This document shows, piece by piece, positions 17,467-27,858 of a DNA stretch of 64,000 bases. Position 1 is the stretch's first letter. Every line of letters starts with the position of its first letter. The notes below the pieces were generated by a model. It was not told the origin of the DNA. It did no database searches and was given only the letters and a program-made list of their open reading frames with translations. The DNA is from Lentzea guizhouensis (GTDB lineage Bacteria; Actinomycetota; Actinomycetes; Mycobacteriales; Pseudonocardiaceae), in contig NZ_CP016793.1 in assembly GCF_001701025.1 (NCBI RefSeq), forward strand, positions 3,720,001 through 3,784,000, read 5' to 3'. Both the position numbers and the translations under genes were made by a program.

Positions 17467-19598
17467 TCCCCAACTTCGCGGACATCGACCTCGGCCAGCT
17501 CCCGTCGGCCAAGTACGAGACCGACCTGCCCCCGTGGGAGACGCCGGAGGGCATCGCGGTCAAGCCCGTCTACGGCCAGTCCGATGTGGACGGTCTGGAC
17601 TTCCTGCGGACCTACCCCGGCATCGCGCCGTTCCTGCGCGGCCCGTACCCGACGATGTACGTCAACCAGCCGTGGACCGTCCGGCAGTACGCGGGCTTCT
17701 CCACCGCCGAGGAGTCGAACGCCTTCTACCGCCGCAACCTCGCGGCCGGGCAGAAGGGGCTGAGTGTCGCGTTCGACCTCGCCACCCACCGCGGTTACGA
17801 CTCCGACCACCCGCGCGTGGCCGGTGACGTCGGCATGGCGGGTGTCGCGATCGACTCGATCTACGACATGCGGACGCTGTTCGACGGCATCCCGCTGGAC
17901 AAGATGTCCGTGTCGATGACGATGAACGGGGCGGTGCTGCCGATCCTGGCCCTGTTCGTGGTGGCGGCGGAGGAGCAGGGGGTGAAACCGGAGCAGCTCA
18001 TGGGGACGATCCAGAACGACATCCTCAAGGAGTTCATGGTCCGCAACACCTACATCTACCCGCCGCAGCCGTCGATGCGGATCATCTCGGACATCTTCAG
18101 CTACACGTCCGAGCACATGCCGAAGTTCAACTCCATCTCGATCTCCGGCTACCACATGCAGGAGGCGGGGGCGACCGCCGACCTGGAGCTCGCGTACACG
18201 CTGGCGGACGGCGTCGAGTACATCCGGGCCGGTCAGGCAGCCGGGCTGGATGTGGACAGGTTCGCGCCGCGGCTCAGCTTCTTCTGGGCGATCGGCATGA
18301 ACTTCTTCATGGAGATCGCCAAGATGCGGGCCGCGCGGCTGCTGTGGGCCAAGCTGGTCAACGACTTCAAGCCCAAGAGCCAGAAGTCGCTCAGCCTGCG
18401 CACGCACTGCCAGACGAGCGGGTGGAGCCTCACCGCGCAGGACGTGTTCAACAACGTCGCGCGCACGTGCGTCGAGGCGATGGCGGCCACGCAGGGGCAC
18501 ACGCAGTCGTTGCACACCAACGCACTCGACGAGGCGCTCGCCCTGCCCACCGACTTCTCCGCCCGCATCGCCCGCAACACCCAGCTGCTGCTCCAGCAGG
18601 AGTCGGGCACCACGCGGGTGATCGACCCGTGGGGTGGCAGCGCGTACGTCGAACGCCTCACGCACGAGCTCGCGAAGAAGGCGTGGGAGCACATCACCGA
18701 GGTCGAGAAGGCCGGCGGGATGGCGCGCGCGATCGACGAGGGCATCCCCAAGCTGCGCATCGAGGAGGCGGCGGCGCGCACGCAGGCGCGCATCGACTCC
18801 GGGCGGCAGCCGGTGATCGGCGTCAACAAGTACCTGGTGGGCACCGACGAGCAGATCGAGGTGCTCAAGGTCGACAACGCCGGCGTGCGGACGCAGCAGC
18901 TCGAAAAGCTGCGCAGGCTCAGGGAAGAACGCGACCAGTCCGTTGTGGACGGTGCACTCGCGGCGCTGACGAACGCGGCGGGTGGCGGCGGGAACCTGCT
19001 GGAGCTGGCCATCGACGCCGCCCGCGCCAAGGCCACCGTCGGGGAGATCTCCGAGGCGCTGGGCGGGGTGTGGGGGCGGCACAGCGCGCAGATCCGCACC
19101 ATTTCCGGGGTCTACCGGCAGGAGGTCGGCCAAGTGTCCAACGTGGACGCCTGCCGCGCGGTCGTCGAGTCGTTCGCGGTCGAGGAGGGACGCCGGCCGC
19201 GCATCCTGGTCGCCAAGATGGGGCAGGACGGGCACGACCGCGGCCAGAAGGTGATCGCGACGGCGTTCGCGGACCTCGGCTTCGACGTCGACGTCGGTCC
19301 GCTGTTCCAGACGCCGGACGAGGTCGCGCGCCAGGCCGTGGAGGCCGACGTGCACATCGTCGGCGTGTCCTCACTGGCCGCGGGGCACCTCACGCTGGTG
19401 CCGGCGCTCAAGGAGGAGCTGGCCAAGCTCGACCGCGCGGACATCATGATCGTCGTCGGTGGCGTCATCCCGCCGCAGGACTTCGACGAGCTGTACGCGG
19501 CGGGCGCGTCGGCGATCTTCCCGCCGGGCACGGTCATCGCGGACGCGGCCAAGGACCTCCTGGTGAAACTCGCGGACCAGCTCGGGCACCATGGCTAG
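17463..19598 (+). CDS. mutB: methylmalonyl-CoA mutase, large (alpha) subunit
   Basis: 711-residue adenosylcobalamin enzyme interconverting (R)-methylmalonyl-CoA and succinyl-CoA. The substrate barrel includes [20 protein letters not shown] and the radical-stabilising region [16 protein letters not shown]; the C-terminal B12 domain has the intact DxHxxG motif in [17 protein letters not shown], followed by [16 protein letters not shown] and [11 protein letters not shown]. Translationally coupled to mutA (4-bp overlap) and meaB (8-bp overlap). With the propionyl-CoA carboxylase genes at 38.7 and 46.2 kb it completes the route from propionyl-CoA to succinyl-CoA, which also runs backwards to supply polyketide extender units. 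Confidence 0.98.
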   Translation: MIPNFADIDLGQLPSAKYETDLPPWETPEGIAVKPVYGQSDVDGLDFLRTYPGIAPFLRGPYPTMYVNQPWTVRQYAGFSTAEESNAFYRRNLAAGQKGLSVAFDLATHRGYDSDHPRVAGDVGMAGVAIDSIYDMRTLFDGIPLDKMSVSMTMNGAVLPILALFVVAAEEQGVKPEQLMGTIQNDILKEFMVRNTYIYPPQPSMRIISDIFSYTSEHMPKFNSISISGYHMQEAGATADLELAYTLADGVEYIRAGQAAGLDVDRFAPRLSFFWAIGMNFFMEIAKMRAARLLWAKLVNDFKPKSQKSLSLRTHCQTSGWSLTAQDVFNNVARTCVEAMAATQGHTQSLHTNALDEALALPTDFSARIARNTQLLLQQESGTTRVIDPWGGSAYVERLTHELAKKAWEHITEVEKAGGMARAIDEGIPKLRIEEAAARTQARIDSGRQPVIGVNKYLVGTDEQIEVLKVDNAGVRTQQLEKLRRLREERDQSVVDGALAALTNAAGGGGNLLELAIDAARAKATVGEISEALGGVWGRHSAQIRTISGVYRQEVGQVSNVDACRAVVESFAVEEGRRPRILVAKMGQDGHDRGQKVIATAFADLGFDVDVGPLFQTPDEVARQAVEADVHIVGVSSLAAGHLTLVPALKEELAKLDRADIMIVVGGVIPPQDFDELYAAGASAIFPPGTVIADAAKDLLVKLADQLGHHG

Positions 19599-20583
19599 GG
19601 TGATCGACGTCGCCGAGTACACCAAGGGCGTCCTCGACGGCAGTCGTGGCGTGCTGGCCAAGGCCATCACGCTGGTCGAGTCGACGCGTGCCGAGCACCG
19701 CGCCAAGGCGCAGGAGCTGCTGGTCGAGCTGCTGCCGAAGTCCGGCGGCGCGGTCAGGGTCGGCATCACGGGCGTGCCCGGCGTCGGCAAGTCGACGTTC
19801 ATCGACGCGCTCGGCACCATGCTGGTCGAGAAGGGCCACCGGGTCGCGGTGCTCGCGGTCGACCCGTCGTCCACCCGCACCGGTGGCAGCATTCTGGGCG
19901 ACAAGACACGGATGGCGCGCCTCTCGGTCAGCCCGGACGCGTTCATCCGGCCGTCGCCCACCTCCGGCACGCTCGGCGGCGTCGCCCAGGCCACCCGCGA
20001 GACGATCGTGCTGGTCGAGGCCGCGGGGTTCGACGTGGTGCTGGTCGAGACGGTCGGCGTCGGGCAGTCCGAGGTGGCCGTCGCGAACATGACGGACTGC
20101 TCGCTGTTCCTCACCCTCGCGCGCACCGGTGACCAGCTGCAGGGCATCAAGAAGGGCATCCTGGAGCTCGCGGACGTGGTCGCGGTCAACAAGGCCGACG
20201 GCGAGCACGAGATGGACGCCCGCAAGGCCGCCCGCGAGCTGGCCGGCGCGATGAAGCTGCTGCGGTCTCCCGAAGCGTTGTGGCACCCGCCGGTGCTCAC
20301 CTGCTCGGGTCTCACCGGAGCCGGTCTCGAAGAGCTGTGGTCCCGCGTGCTGGAACACCGGGCCACCCTGAGCGACGCGGGCGAGCTGGAGGAACGGCGG
20401 CGGCGTCAGCAGGTCGAGTGGACCTGGATGATGGTCCACGACGAGCTGTGGCGGCAGGCGCGCGAGAGCACCGCCGTGCGCGCGTTGGCGCCCTCATTGG
20501 AGGAGAAGGTCCGCACTGGCGAGCTGACCGCGACGCTGGCGGCGGAGCAGATCCTGAAGGCGTTTCAAACGGACGCTGGGTGA
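19591..20583 (+). CDS. meaB: methylmalonyl-CoA mutase-associated GTPase MeaB
   Basis: 330-residue P-loop G protein (ArgK/MeaB family) that gates cofactor loading and protects the mutase from inactivation. Walker A is [15 protein letters not shown], switch regions include [20 protein letters not shown] and [16 protein letters not shown], and the base-specificity motif is NKADG. It begins 8 bp inside mutB, which fits a stoichiometric complex with the mutase. Members were once annotated as an arginine-transport kinase; the location here supports the mutase chaperone function. Confidence 0.97.
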   Translation: MARVIDVAEYTKGVLDGSRGVLAKAITLVESTRAEHRAKAQELLVELLPKSGGAVRVGITGVPGVGKSTFIDALGTMLVEKGHRVAVLAVDPSSTRTGGSILGDKTRMARLSVSPDAFIRPSPTSGTLGGVAQATRETIVLVEAAGFDVVLVETVGVGQSEVAVANMTDCSLFLTLARTGDQLQGIKKGILELADVVAVNKADGEHEMDARKAARELAGAMKLLRSPEALWHPPVLTCSGLTGAGLEELWSRVLEHRATLSDAGELEERRRRQQVEWTWMMVHDELWRQARESTAVRALAPSLEEKVRTGELTATLAAEQILKAFQTDAG

Positions 20584-20639
20584 GCGTGTAGCTAGTTTGG
20601 GTGACCTTCGAACGTGGTATTCGTTGTAGAGTTCATGGC

Positions 20640-20933
20640 ATGTCGAGGTTGCTGCTGGCCTGCGTGTTCGCGCTGATGAGCGTTCTCGGGATCGCCGGGA
20701 CCGCCGTCGCGGAGGAGAGCGCGAACGCCCCCGTGGTCGCGGCTGTGCAGACGACGGTCAACCCCGGTCCGGCCGTCGACTCGCCGCAGGAACCCTCGCC
20801 GGAGCAGCGGCAGGAGACCAAGCAGAAGCTGTGGATGGGCGGGATCGCGCTGGTGCTCTTCGCGATCGTCTACTACCGCAACAAGAAGCGGTGGGCGGCG
20901 TGGAGGAAGGCACGAGCGGCCAAGAAGGGCTGA
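20640..20933 (+). CDS. small secreted/membrane protein, 97 aa
   Basis: Starts at ATG 20640 (MSRLLLACVFALMSVLGIAG), a signal peptide probably cleaved after TAVA. The middle is Pro/Gln/Glu-rich (VDSPQEPSPEQRQETKQ), then a membrane helix (LWMGGIALVLFAIVYY) and a strongly basic tail (RNKKRWAAWRKARAAKKG). The topology, exported linker plus C-terminal anchor and positive tail, resembles a type I membrane protein. No family is recognised. It follows meaB by 56 bp and may be cotranscribed, but no link to the mutase is evident. Confidence 0.75.
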   Translation: MSRLLLACVFALMSVLGIAGTAVAEESANAPVVAAVQTTVNPGPAVDSPQEPSPEQRQETKQKLWMGGIALVLFAIVYYRNKKRWAAWRKARAAKKG

Positions 20934-20967
20934 CCCGAGGACGTCCGGGGTTCGACCGCGCGAGGCG

Positions 20968-20990
20968 ACGTGTCCCACTTGATGGGACGT
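20968..20990 (+). terminator. hairpin after small membrane protein gene
   Basis: Stem TGTCCCA...TGGGACGT with a five-base loop and a single bulged base, flanked by an A/T-rich AATAGTCAAAATTAA stretch unusual for this DNA. It probably terminates the mutA-mutB-meaB transcript. The remaining 150 bp to the next ATG would carry the promoter of the amidohydrolase operon, which I could not assign confidently. Confidence 0.5.
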
Positions 20991-21147
20991 AATAGTCAAA
21001 ATTAAGCGTGCTTCCCGACCATCTGCGTCATCGTTGATCGGTCAGACCGAAACTCGCTCGCCGCTCGGCGCAGCGCTGCGACCGGCCAGCCGGTTGATCA
21101 TCATCAGCGCACCGGGTCCCCGGAGTGGTGATGCAGGATGGTGGCAA

Positions 21148-22320
21148 ATGAGTACCGACTTGAAGATCAGCACACGCTCGACCGTCGAGCGGTACTCCGA
21201 CGCGCTGGTGGACCTGTCGCACTCGATCCACGCCGAACCTGAGCTGGCGTTCGAGGAGCACCGCAGCGCCGAGAAGATCACCTCCCTGCTGGCCCGCGAG
21301 GGTTTCAAGGTCGACTCCGGTGTCGCTGACCTGGACACGGCGTTCGTCGCGACGTTCGGCGACGGCGAGCTGGTGCTGGGTCTCTGCGCCGAGTACGACG
21401 CGTTGCCCGAGGTCGGGCACGCGTGCGGGCACAACGTCATCGCCGCCGCCTCGGTGGGCACCGCGCTCGCGTTGCGTGACATCGCCGACCGTTTGGGTAT
21501 CACCATCAAGGTGATCGGAACTCCGGCGGAAGAGGTCGGCGGCGGCAAGGTGCTGATGCTGGAACGGGGCGTGTTCGACGACGTCTCGTTCTCGATGATG
21601 GTGCACCCGGCGCCGTACGAGGCGTGCGCGGCGAAGTCGCTGGCCATCACCGACCTCGAGGTGCACTACAGCGGCAAGCCGTCACACGCGGCCGCCGCCC
21701 CGCACCTGGGCATCAACGCCGCCGACGCGGTCACCGTCGCGCAGATCTCGATCAGCCTGCTGCGGCAGCACCTCGAGCCCGGCCAGATGGTCACCGGCAT
21801 CGTGACCAACGGCGGAACGGTCCCCAACGTAATACCCGCGCGCGCATCGGCGATGTTCGATGTGAGGGCGGAGAACCTGGAATCGTTGCAGCGCCTGGAG
21901 AACCGGATCCGGGACTGTTTCGGCGCCGGAGCATTAGCGACCGGCTGCACCCATGAGGTCGTGCAGGTCTCACCGATCTACGCCGAGCTGACTCCCGACC
22001 TCTGGCTCGCCGATGCCTACCGGCACGCGGCCACCGAGCTGGGACGACGACCGCTCTCCCGAGAAGAGGAAGCGGGCAAGAAGATCGGGAGCACCGACAT
22101 GGGCAACGTCACCAGAGTGTTGCCCGCCATCCACCCGACCATCGCCATCGACTGCGGAGACGCGGTGAACCACCAACAAGAGTTCGCGACCGCCTGTGCG
22201 TCCGCATCGGCCGATCGCGCGGTGCTCGAAGGAGCACTCGCCATGGCCTGGACGACGATCGCGACAGCCACCGATCCCCAGCAGCGCGAACGCCTGCTGG
22301 CCAGCGGAGGTGCCGCATGA
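21148..22320 (+). CDS. amiB1: M20 family metallo-amidohydrolase (AmiB1-like)
   Basis: 390-residue zinc hydrolase. ATG at 21148 is chosen because the open frame upstream is not protein-like. Motifs: IHAEPELAFEEHRS near the N-terminus, metal ligands in LCAEYDALPEVGHACGHN and TPAEEVGGGK, and dimerisation-domain YSGKPSHAAAAPHLGINAAD. Pattern fits the aminobenzoyl-glutamate hydrolase/aminoacylase branch of M20. The stop overlaps the next M20 gene by 4 bp (ATGA). From memory, M. tuberculosis amiB1 and amiA1 form the same tandem pair next to lpdA and deoD, which is the basis for the symbol; the natural substrate is not established here. Confidence 0.9.
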   Translation: MSTDLKISTRSTVERYSDALVDLSHSIHAEPELAFEEHRSAEKITSLLAREGFKVDSGVADLDTAFVATFGDGELVLGLCAEYDALPEVGHACGHNVIAAASVGTALALRDIADRLGITIKVIGTPAEEVGGGKVLMLERGVFDDVSFSMMVHPAPYEACAAKSLAITDLEVHYSGKPSHAAAAPHLGINAADAVTVAQISISLLRQHLEPGQMVTGIVTNGGTVPNVIPARASAMFDVRAENLESLQRLENRIRDCFGAGALATGCTHEVVQVSPIYAELTPDLWLADAYRHAATELGRRPLSREEEAGKKIGSTDMGNVTRVLPAIHPTIAIDCGDAVNHQQEFATACASASADRAVLEGALAMAWTTIATATDPQQRERLLASGGAA

Positions 22321-23588
22321 CGGTCCTGGACTCACGCCCTTCCGGCGCCACGATGTCCTCCCCTGAGATGCTCGTCGACCCCACCGGGGTGAGCATGTCC
22401 GGTGTGGATGATCTCGGAGAGGGCCGCGGCCCCGCCTGGCTCGACGACTGGTTGAAGGCACACGCCTCGGACATCGTCGCCTGGCGCAGGCACATCCACG
22501 CCCACCCCGAGCTCTCCCGGCGCGAGTACAACACGACCGAGCTCGTGGCCAAGCTGCTGCGCGAGGTCGGCCTCAAGCCCCGCGTGCTGCCCGGCGGCAC
22601 CGGCCTGATCTGCGACATCGGCCGCGGTCCCCGCATCGTCGCCCTGCGCGCCGACATGGACGCGTTGCCGCTGCCCGAGAACACCGGCTCGCCGTTCTCG
22701 TCCACTGTGGACGGTGTGTCGCACGCGTGCGGTCACGACGCGCACACGGCGGTGCTGCTGGGGGCGGCGCTGGCTCTCGCGTCCGCCACCGAGCTGCCCG
22801 GCCGCGTGCGGCTCGTGTTCCAGCCGGCCGAGGAGGTCATGCCGGGCGGAGCGCTCGACGTGCTCGCCGCCGGTGGGCTGGACGGTGTCGAGCGGATCTT
22901 CGGGCTGCACTGCGACCCGCGGCTGCAGGTGGGCCGCATCGGAACGCGCATCGGCGCCATCACGTCCGCCTCTGACCTGCTTGAGCTGCGGCTTTCGTCG
23001 CCGGGCGGGCACACGTCCCGTCCGCACCTGACCGCCGACCTGGTGCACGCGCTGGGGACGGTGATCACCGGGCTGCCGACGATGTTGTCCCGCCGGGTCG
23101 ATCCTCGTTCCGGCACCGTGCTGGTGTGGGGGGCTGTTCACGCTGGTGAGGCGCCGAACGCGGTGCCGCAGGACGGGCTGGTGCGGGGGACTTTGCGCAC
23201 CGGGGACCGCGACATCTGGGCTGAGCTGGAGCCGCTGGTCAAGGACCTGGTGACCGGACTCCTGCTGCCGACCGGGGTCGGGTTCGACCTGCACCACCGC
23301 CGCGGCGTGCCGCCGGTGGTCAACGAGCGCGAGTCGACGCAGATCCTGCGGGCCGGGATCGAGGCCGCGCTCGGGGACGATGCGCTGGCCGGGACTGAGC
23401 AGTCGTCCGGTGGTGAGGACTTCGGGTGGTACCTGGAGCACGTGCCCGGCTCGTTCGCACGCCTCGGCGTGTGGAACGGGGTGGAGAAGCAGCGTGACCT
23501 GCACCAGCCGACGTTCGACCTGGATGAGCGCGCACTGCTCGTCGGTGTGCGGGTGATGGTGCACACGGCTCTCGCCGCCCTGGCCTAG
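22317..23588 (+). CDS. amiA1: M20 family metallo-amidohydrolase (AmiA1-like)
   Basis: 423-residue paralogue-like partner of the preceding gene, coupled through an ATGA overlap; internal ATGs at 22353 and 22395 are alternative starts since the first 25 residues look non-conserved. Visible are RRHIHAHPELSRREYNT, ALRADMDALPLPENTGSPFS, the zinc-binding HACGHDAHTAVLLG, the catalytic-Glu region FQPAEEVMPGGALDVL and the C-terminal SSGGEDFGWYLEHVPG. Typical of N-acyl-amino-acid/hippurate hydrolases. A long hairpin follows the stop. Confidence 0.92.
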   Translation: MTVLDSRPSGATMSSPEMLVDPTGVSMSGVDDLGEGRGPAWLDDWLKAHASDIVAWRRHIHAHPELSRREYNTTELVAKLLREVGLKPRVLPGGTGLICDIGRGPRIVALRADMDALPLPENTGSPFSSTVDGVSHACGHDAHTAVLLGAALALASATELPGRVRLVFQPAEEVMPGGALDVLAAGGLDGVERIFGLHCDPRLQVGRIGTRIGAITSASDLLELRLSSPGGHTSRPHLTADLVHALGTVITGLPTMLSRRVDPRSGTVLVWGAVHAGEAPNAVPQDGLVRGTLRTGDRDIWAELEPLVKDLVTGLLLPTGVGFDLHHRRGVPPVVNERESTQILRAGIEAALGDDALAGTEQSSGGEDFGWYLEHVPGSFARLGVWNGVEKQRDLHQPTFDLDERALLVGVRVMVHTALAALA

Positions 23589-23595
23589 CTGCAAA

Positions 23596-23644
23596 GGCGT
23601 CTGCAAGTACTACCAACTGCGAGTTGGTGGTACTTGCAGACGCC
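23596..23644. terminator. long bidirectional hairpin terminator
   Basis: Arms of 23 bases (23596-23618 and 23622-23644) around a GCG loop, with a single G-T-type mismatch; the core is CTGCAAGTAC and GTACTTGCAG. It lies exactly between the amidohydrolase stop and the stop of the convergent PhoD gene, so it can end both transcripts. AT content is higher than in the flanking DNA. Confidence 0.75.
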
Positions 23645-23651
23645 GTTCGCG

Positions 23652-25091
23652 TCAGAGGACCTGTTCCACCTGGGCCATGTTGTGCTGGGTGCGCCAGGAG
23701 TGGGCCTTCGTGGTCGCGGTGTTCGGGTCGCGCTTGTCCGCCACGTAGTGCCAGTCCATCTGCACCTGCTCCGGCGTCACCGTCAGCACCTGCGCGCCGT
23801 GCGAGTCGAGCTCCACGAACTTCACGTGCGGGTTCAGCGCGCGGAACTGTGCCTCGATCTGCAAGGACGCCGTCCGCGGTGGCACGCCGATCCGCTCGTC
23901 GAAGTTGTCCGAGGTGACCGAGGTCGACACGAACTCCGTGGCCACCGTCGTCTCGCCGAACGGGACGTCGATCGCCCACGACGAGTGGATGTCGCCGGTC
24001 AGGAACACCGCGTTCTTCATGCCCGCGCGGTCGAGGGCGCGGAGAACGTGGTCGCGGTCGGCGGGGAAGCCGTCCCACTGGTCGGTGTTCGTCGGCGGCA
24101 GGCCCGGCAGGGGTGGGATCTTCAGCGGGGCCAGCATCACCGAGTTGCCGACCAGCTTCCAGCGGACGCAGCCGTCGGTCAGTGACGAGGCGAGCCAGTT
24201 GCGCTGCGCGGTGCCCAGGATGGTGGTGTCGGTGCGGTAGCTGCGCAGGTCGAGCATGGTGAGGTCGGCGAGGCGGCCGAACTGCAGGCGGCGGGTCAGT
24301 TTGCCCTCGCGGACCGGCATCCACTCGAAGTAGGCCTGGGTGGCCGCGGCCAGGCGGATGGCCCAGGGGCCCTCGGTGGCCGGGTCGTGGACCGGGGAGC
24401 CGATGGCGGAGGAGTTCTCGGCCGACTCGTGGTCGTCCCAGGTGGCGATCACGGGGTGGGCGGCGTGCAGGGCCCGCAGGTGGGGGTCGGTCTTGTACTG
24501 GGCGTGGCGGGTGCGGTAGTCGTCGACCGTTTCGCACTCGCGCTGCGGTTCGGTGACGCGGACGCCCGGCTCGAAGTACTCGTAGACGTAGTCGCCGAGG
24601 TGGATGACGGCGTCCAGGTCGTCGCGGGAGGCGAGGTAGCCGTAGGCGGCGAAGTGGCCGGCGATCCAGTTCGAGCAGGAGACGACGCCGAAGCGCAGTG
24701 AGCCGCAGTCGTCGGACGGGCGGGGAGCGGTCTTGGTGCGGCCGACGGGGGAGACCACGTCGGCCGTGGTGAAGCGGTAGTAGTAGTGGGTGGCCGGGCG
24801 CAGGCCCGAGACCTCGACCTTCACGGTGTGGTCGCGGTGGGCGCCGGTCGTGGTGCGGCCGCGGGCCACGACGCGGGTGAAGGTGGCGTCGCGGGCCACC
24901 TCCCAGCGGACGGGCGCGGTGGTGACCACGCGGGTCCACAGCAGGACGCCGTCGGGCAGCGGGTCACCGGAGGCGACGCCGTGCTCGAAGACGGGTGCGG
25001 AAGAGGCGTGCGCGGTGCCGGAGACGGCTGTGGTGGCGGCACCGGCGGCGGCTGTGGCTTTCAGGAACGTTCGACGACCAACCCCAGACAT
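23652..25091 (-). CDS. phoD: Tat-exported PhoD-type alkaline phosphatase
   Basis: 479 residues. The N-terminus MSGVGRRTFLKATAAAGAAT is a twin-arginine signal, so the protein is exported folded. A PhoD N-terminal beta domain (GVASGDPLPDGVLLWTRV) precedes the metallophosphatase domain with metal-binding motifs HLGDYVYEY, VIATWDDHESAEN and FLTGDIHSSWAID, and GNSVMLAPL. Members hydrolyse phosphomonoesters and diesters (including teichoic-acid-type polymers) and usually use Ca2+ and Fe3+. Monocistronic by context; no PHO box was recognised upstream. Confidence 0.94.
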   Translation of the reverse strand: MSGVGRRTFLKATAAAGAATTAVSGTAHASSAPVFEHGVASGDPLPDGVLLWTRVVTTAPVRWEVARDATFTRVVARGRTTTGAHRDHTVKVEVSGLRPATHYYYRFTTADVVSPVGRTKTAPRPSDDCGSLRFGVVSCSNWIAGHFAAYGYLASRDDLDAVIHLGDYVYEYFEPGVRVTEPQRECETVDDYRTRHAQYKTDPHLRALHAAHPVIATWDDHESAENSSAIGSPVHDPATEGPWAIRLAAATQAYFEWMPVREGKLTRRLQFGRLADLTMLDLRSYRTDTTILGTAQRNWLASSLTDGCVRWKLVGNSVMLAPLKIPPLPGLPPTNTDQWDGFPADRDHVLRALDRAGMKNAVFLTGDIHSSWAIDVPFGETTVATEFVSTSVTSDNFDERIGVPPRTASLQIEAQFRALNPHVKFVELDSHGAQVLTVTPEQVQMDWHYVADKRDPNTATTKAHSWRTQHNMAQVEQVL

Positions 25092-25118
25092 GCCGCCAGC
25101 ATGCCCGAGGCCGGGGCG

Positions 25119-26882
25119 TCAGCTCACGGGTTCGGTCAACTGCGGGCGGGCTTCCGGTGCTGCGGCGCGGACCGCGTCGGCTGCCTGGTCGTCGGCCTGG
25201 GTCTGGGAGGTGCGTTCGGACTCGACGCGCGCGTTGTAGACCTCGATCTCGCGCTTCACGGTGTCGTCGTCCCAGCCGAGGACCGGGGCCACCAGGCGGG
25301 CGACGGCCTCCGCGCAGTCGACGCCGCGGTGGGCGTACTCGATCGAGATGCGGGTGCGGCGGGTCAGGACGTCCTCCAGGTGCAGGGCGCCCTCGTGGGA
25401 GGCGGCGTAGACGGCCTCGACCTGGAGGTAGTCGGGGGCGGCGGTGATCGGCTTGAGCAGCTCGGGGTTGCCGGTGGCCAGGCCGAGGACCTCGTGCACC
25501 AGTGAGCCGTAGCGGTCCAGGAGGTGGCGGACGCGGTACGGGTGCAGGCCGTGTTTCGCCGCCAGCTGGTCGGCCTGGTTGACCAGGGCGTGGTAGCCGT
25601 CGGCGCCCACCAGCGGGACCTTGTCGGTGATCGACGGCTGGATGCGGCCCGGCAGGTCGACGTGCGCCGCGTCCACGGCGTCCGCGCCCATCACGCGGTA
25701 GGTCGTGTACTTGCCGCCGGCGATCGCGACCAGGCCGGGCGCCACGCGGGCCACGGCGTGTTCGCGGGAGAGCTTCGAGGTCGAGTCGGACTCGCCGGCC
25801 AGCAACGGGCGCAGGCCCGCGTAGACGCCCTCGATGTCGTCGTGCGTCAGCGGGGTCGCGAGCACCGAGTTGACGTGTTCGAGGATGTAGTCGATGTCGT
25901 GCTTGGTCGCCGCGGGGTGCGCGAGGTCGAGGTTCCAGTCCGTGTCGGTGGTGCCGACGATCCAGTGGTTGCGCCACGGGATGACGAACAGCACGGACTT
26001 CTCGGTGCGCAGGATCATGCCCGCCTCGGCCACGATCCGGTCGCGCGGCACCACGATGTGGACGCCCTTCGACGCCCGCACCCGGAACCGGCCGCGCGAG
26101 CCCGACAGCCGCTGCAGCTCGTCGGTCCACACACCGGTCGCGTTGATCACCGCGTGGGCGCGCACGTCGACCTCACGGCCGTCCTCGACGTCCCGCACCC
26201 GCACGCCGGACACCCGGTCCGCCTCCCGCAGGAAGCCGACCACCTGCGTCGACGTCCGCACGACGGCGCCGTAGTGCGCGGCGGTGCGGCCGACCATCAT
26301 CGTGTGCCTGGCGTCGTCGGCCTGGGCGTCGTAGTAGCGGATGCCGCCGATCAACGCGTCGCGCTTCAACGCCGGCACGAGCCGTTGGGCACCCGCACGG
26401 GTGAGGTGCTTCTGCCCCGGCACGGACCGGGCGCCGCCCATCGTGTCGTAGAGGAACAGCCCGGCCGCGGTGTACGGGCGTTCCCAGAGCCGGTTCGACA
26501 GCGGGTAGAGGAACGCGACGGGCTTCACCAGGTGCGGTGCGATCCGGGTCAGCATCAGCTCGCGTTCGCGCAGTGCCTCGCGGACCAGACCGAACTCCAG
26601 CTGCTCCAGGTAGCGCAGGCCGCCGTGGAAGAGCTTGGACGAGCGGCTCGACGTGCCGGACGCCAGGTCACGCGCCTCGACCAGCGCCACCCGCAGGCCG
26701 CGTGTGGCCGCGTCGAGCGCCGCGCCGACACCGACCACACCACCGCCGACCACGACGACGTCGAACGTCTCGGCTTCCAAACGCCGCCACGCCTCCTCGC
26801 GCTCGGCGGGCCCCAGCCTGCCGGTGATCGGAGGTTCGGCATGGGTGTGCGGTGCTGGAGCTGCGTTCTTTCGCGTTGCCAC
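25119..26882 (-). CDS. glpD: glycerol-3-phosphate dehydrogenase (FAD)
   Basis: 587-residue membrane-associated flavoenzyme oxidising sn-glycerol-3-phosphate to dihydroxyacetone phosphate. GTG start at 26882 with GGGAGG upstream. The dinucleotide fold is FDVVVVGGGVVGVGAALDAA, followed by the family signature ASGTSSRSSKLFHGGLRYLE, and later IPWRNHWIVGTTDTDW and AIAGGKYTTYRVMG. The last 45 residues (TSQTQADDQAADAVRAA...) are an acidic low-complexity tail. It is divergent from glpF-glpK across 218 bp, a shared control region in which I saw no clear operator. From memory it corresponds to mycobacterial glpD2. Confidence 0.96.
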   Translation of the reverse strand: MATRKNAAPAPHTHAEPPITGRLGPAEREEAWRRLEAETFDVVVVGGGVVGVGAALDAATRGLRVALVEARDLASGTSSRSSKLFHGGLRYLEQLEFGLVREALRERELMLTRIAPHLVKPVAFLYPLSNRLWERPYTAAGLFLYDTMGGARSVPGQKHLTRAGAQRLVPALKRDALIGGIRYYDAQADDARHTMMVGRTAAHYGAVVRTSTQVVGFLREADRVSGVRVRDVEDGREVDVRAHAVINATGVWTDELQRLSGSRGRFRVRASKGVHIVVPRDRIVAEAGMILRTEKSVLFVIPWRNHWIVGTTDTDWNLDLAHPAATKHDIDYILEHVNSVLATPLTHDDIEGVYAGLRPLLAGESDSTSKLSREHAVARVAPGLVAIAGGKYTTYRVMGADAVDAAHVDLPGRIQPSITDKVPLVGADGYHALVNQADQLAAKHGLHPYRVRHLLDRYGSLVHEVLGLATGNPELLKPITAAPDYLQVEAVYAASHEGALHLEDVLTRRTRISIEYAHRGVDCAEAVARLVAPVLGWDDDTVKREIEVYNARVESERTSQTQADDQAADAVRAAAPEARPQLTEPVS

Positions 26883-27100
26883 GGCAGGCGCCTCCCTGTG
26901 ACGACTCGCGGATCACGTTACCTGCAGCTACCGCCGTCCGCCCACGGGCGCGGAGGCCGGGTTCCACCGGCCCGGTCCCACTGGCTTGGCATGGACAACT
27001 GATCAGCCCGGTAATAGCGTCCGAGCACGTTGTAGGCGGGCAGCGCGGCCTGACCTCCGGGTTTGCGCTCCCTCCTGGCCGCAGACGAAGGAGGTCGACG

Positions 27101-27844
27101 ATGAGTGCAGGCTCGATCTTCGTTTGGGAGCTGCTGGGGACCGCGGTCCTCATCCTCCTGGGCACCGGTGTTGTCGCGAACCAGGTGCTCAAAGACACGC
27201 TCGGCAACAGCACGGGTTTCCTGTTCGTCAACATCGGCTGGGCGTTCGCGGTCTTCACCGGCGCGAGCATCGCGAACCCCAGCGGCGCGCACCTCAACCC
27301 GGCCGTCACGTTCGGGCTCGCCATCGCGGACAAGACGCCGTGGGGTGACGTGCCGTTCTACGTCCTCGGCCAGATGCTCGGCGCCATCATCGGCGCGATG
27401 CTCTGCTGGGCGACCTACAAGCTGCAGTTCGACACGCACCACGAGCCGCAGAACACGCTCGGCATCTTCTCCACCGGCCCGACCGTGCCCAACGCCCTGT
27501 GGAACACCGTTTCCGAGGTCATCGGCACGTTCGTGCTCGTCGCGTGGATCCTGCTGTCCCCGCCCGCGAAGGCCGCCGAGGGCGGGCTGCCGCAGTTCGG
27601 CAACTCGGCGCTCGGCTACGCGGGCGTGGCGTTCGTGGTCCTCGTGATCGGCACGTCCCTCGGTGGCCCCACCGGCTACGCCATCAACCCGGCGCGTGAC
27701 CTCGGTCCGCGCATCGCCTACGCCTTCCTCATGCCCATCCGCAACAAGGGCAACGCCAACTGGGGCTACTCGTGGGTGCCCGTCGTCGGCCCGTTGGTCG
27801 GCGCCGCGCTCGCGGCGTTGCTCTACCTGGTTCTCCCGGTCTGA
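27101..27844 (+). CDS. glpF: glycerol uptake facilitator (MIP family)
   Basis: 247-residue six-helix channel. ATG at 27101 has a strong AAGGAGG site seven bases upstream. Both pore NPA boxes are intact: [12 protein letters not shown] and [13 protein letters not shown]; the Asp after the second NPAR is the mark of glycerol facilitators as opposed to pure water channels. The loop between helices 3 and 4 ([20 protein letters not shown]) is typical of GlpF. It leads an operon with glpK (14 bp spacing) opposite glpD. Confidence 0.95.
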   Translation: MSAGSIFVWELLGTAVLILLGTGVVANQVLKDTLGNSTGFLFVNIGWAFAVFTGASIANPSGAHLNPAVTFGLAIADKTPWGDVPFYVLGQMLGAIIGAMLCWATYKLQFDTHHEPQNTLGIFSTGPTVPNALWNTVSEVIGTFVLVAWILLSPPAKAAEGGLPQFGNSALGYAGVAFVVLVIGTSLGGPTGYAINPARDLGPRIAYAFLMPIRNKGNANWGYSWVPVVGPLVGAALAALLYLVLPV

Positions 27845-27858
27845 AAGGACACACGCGC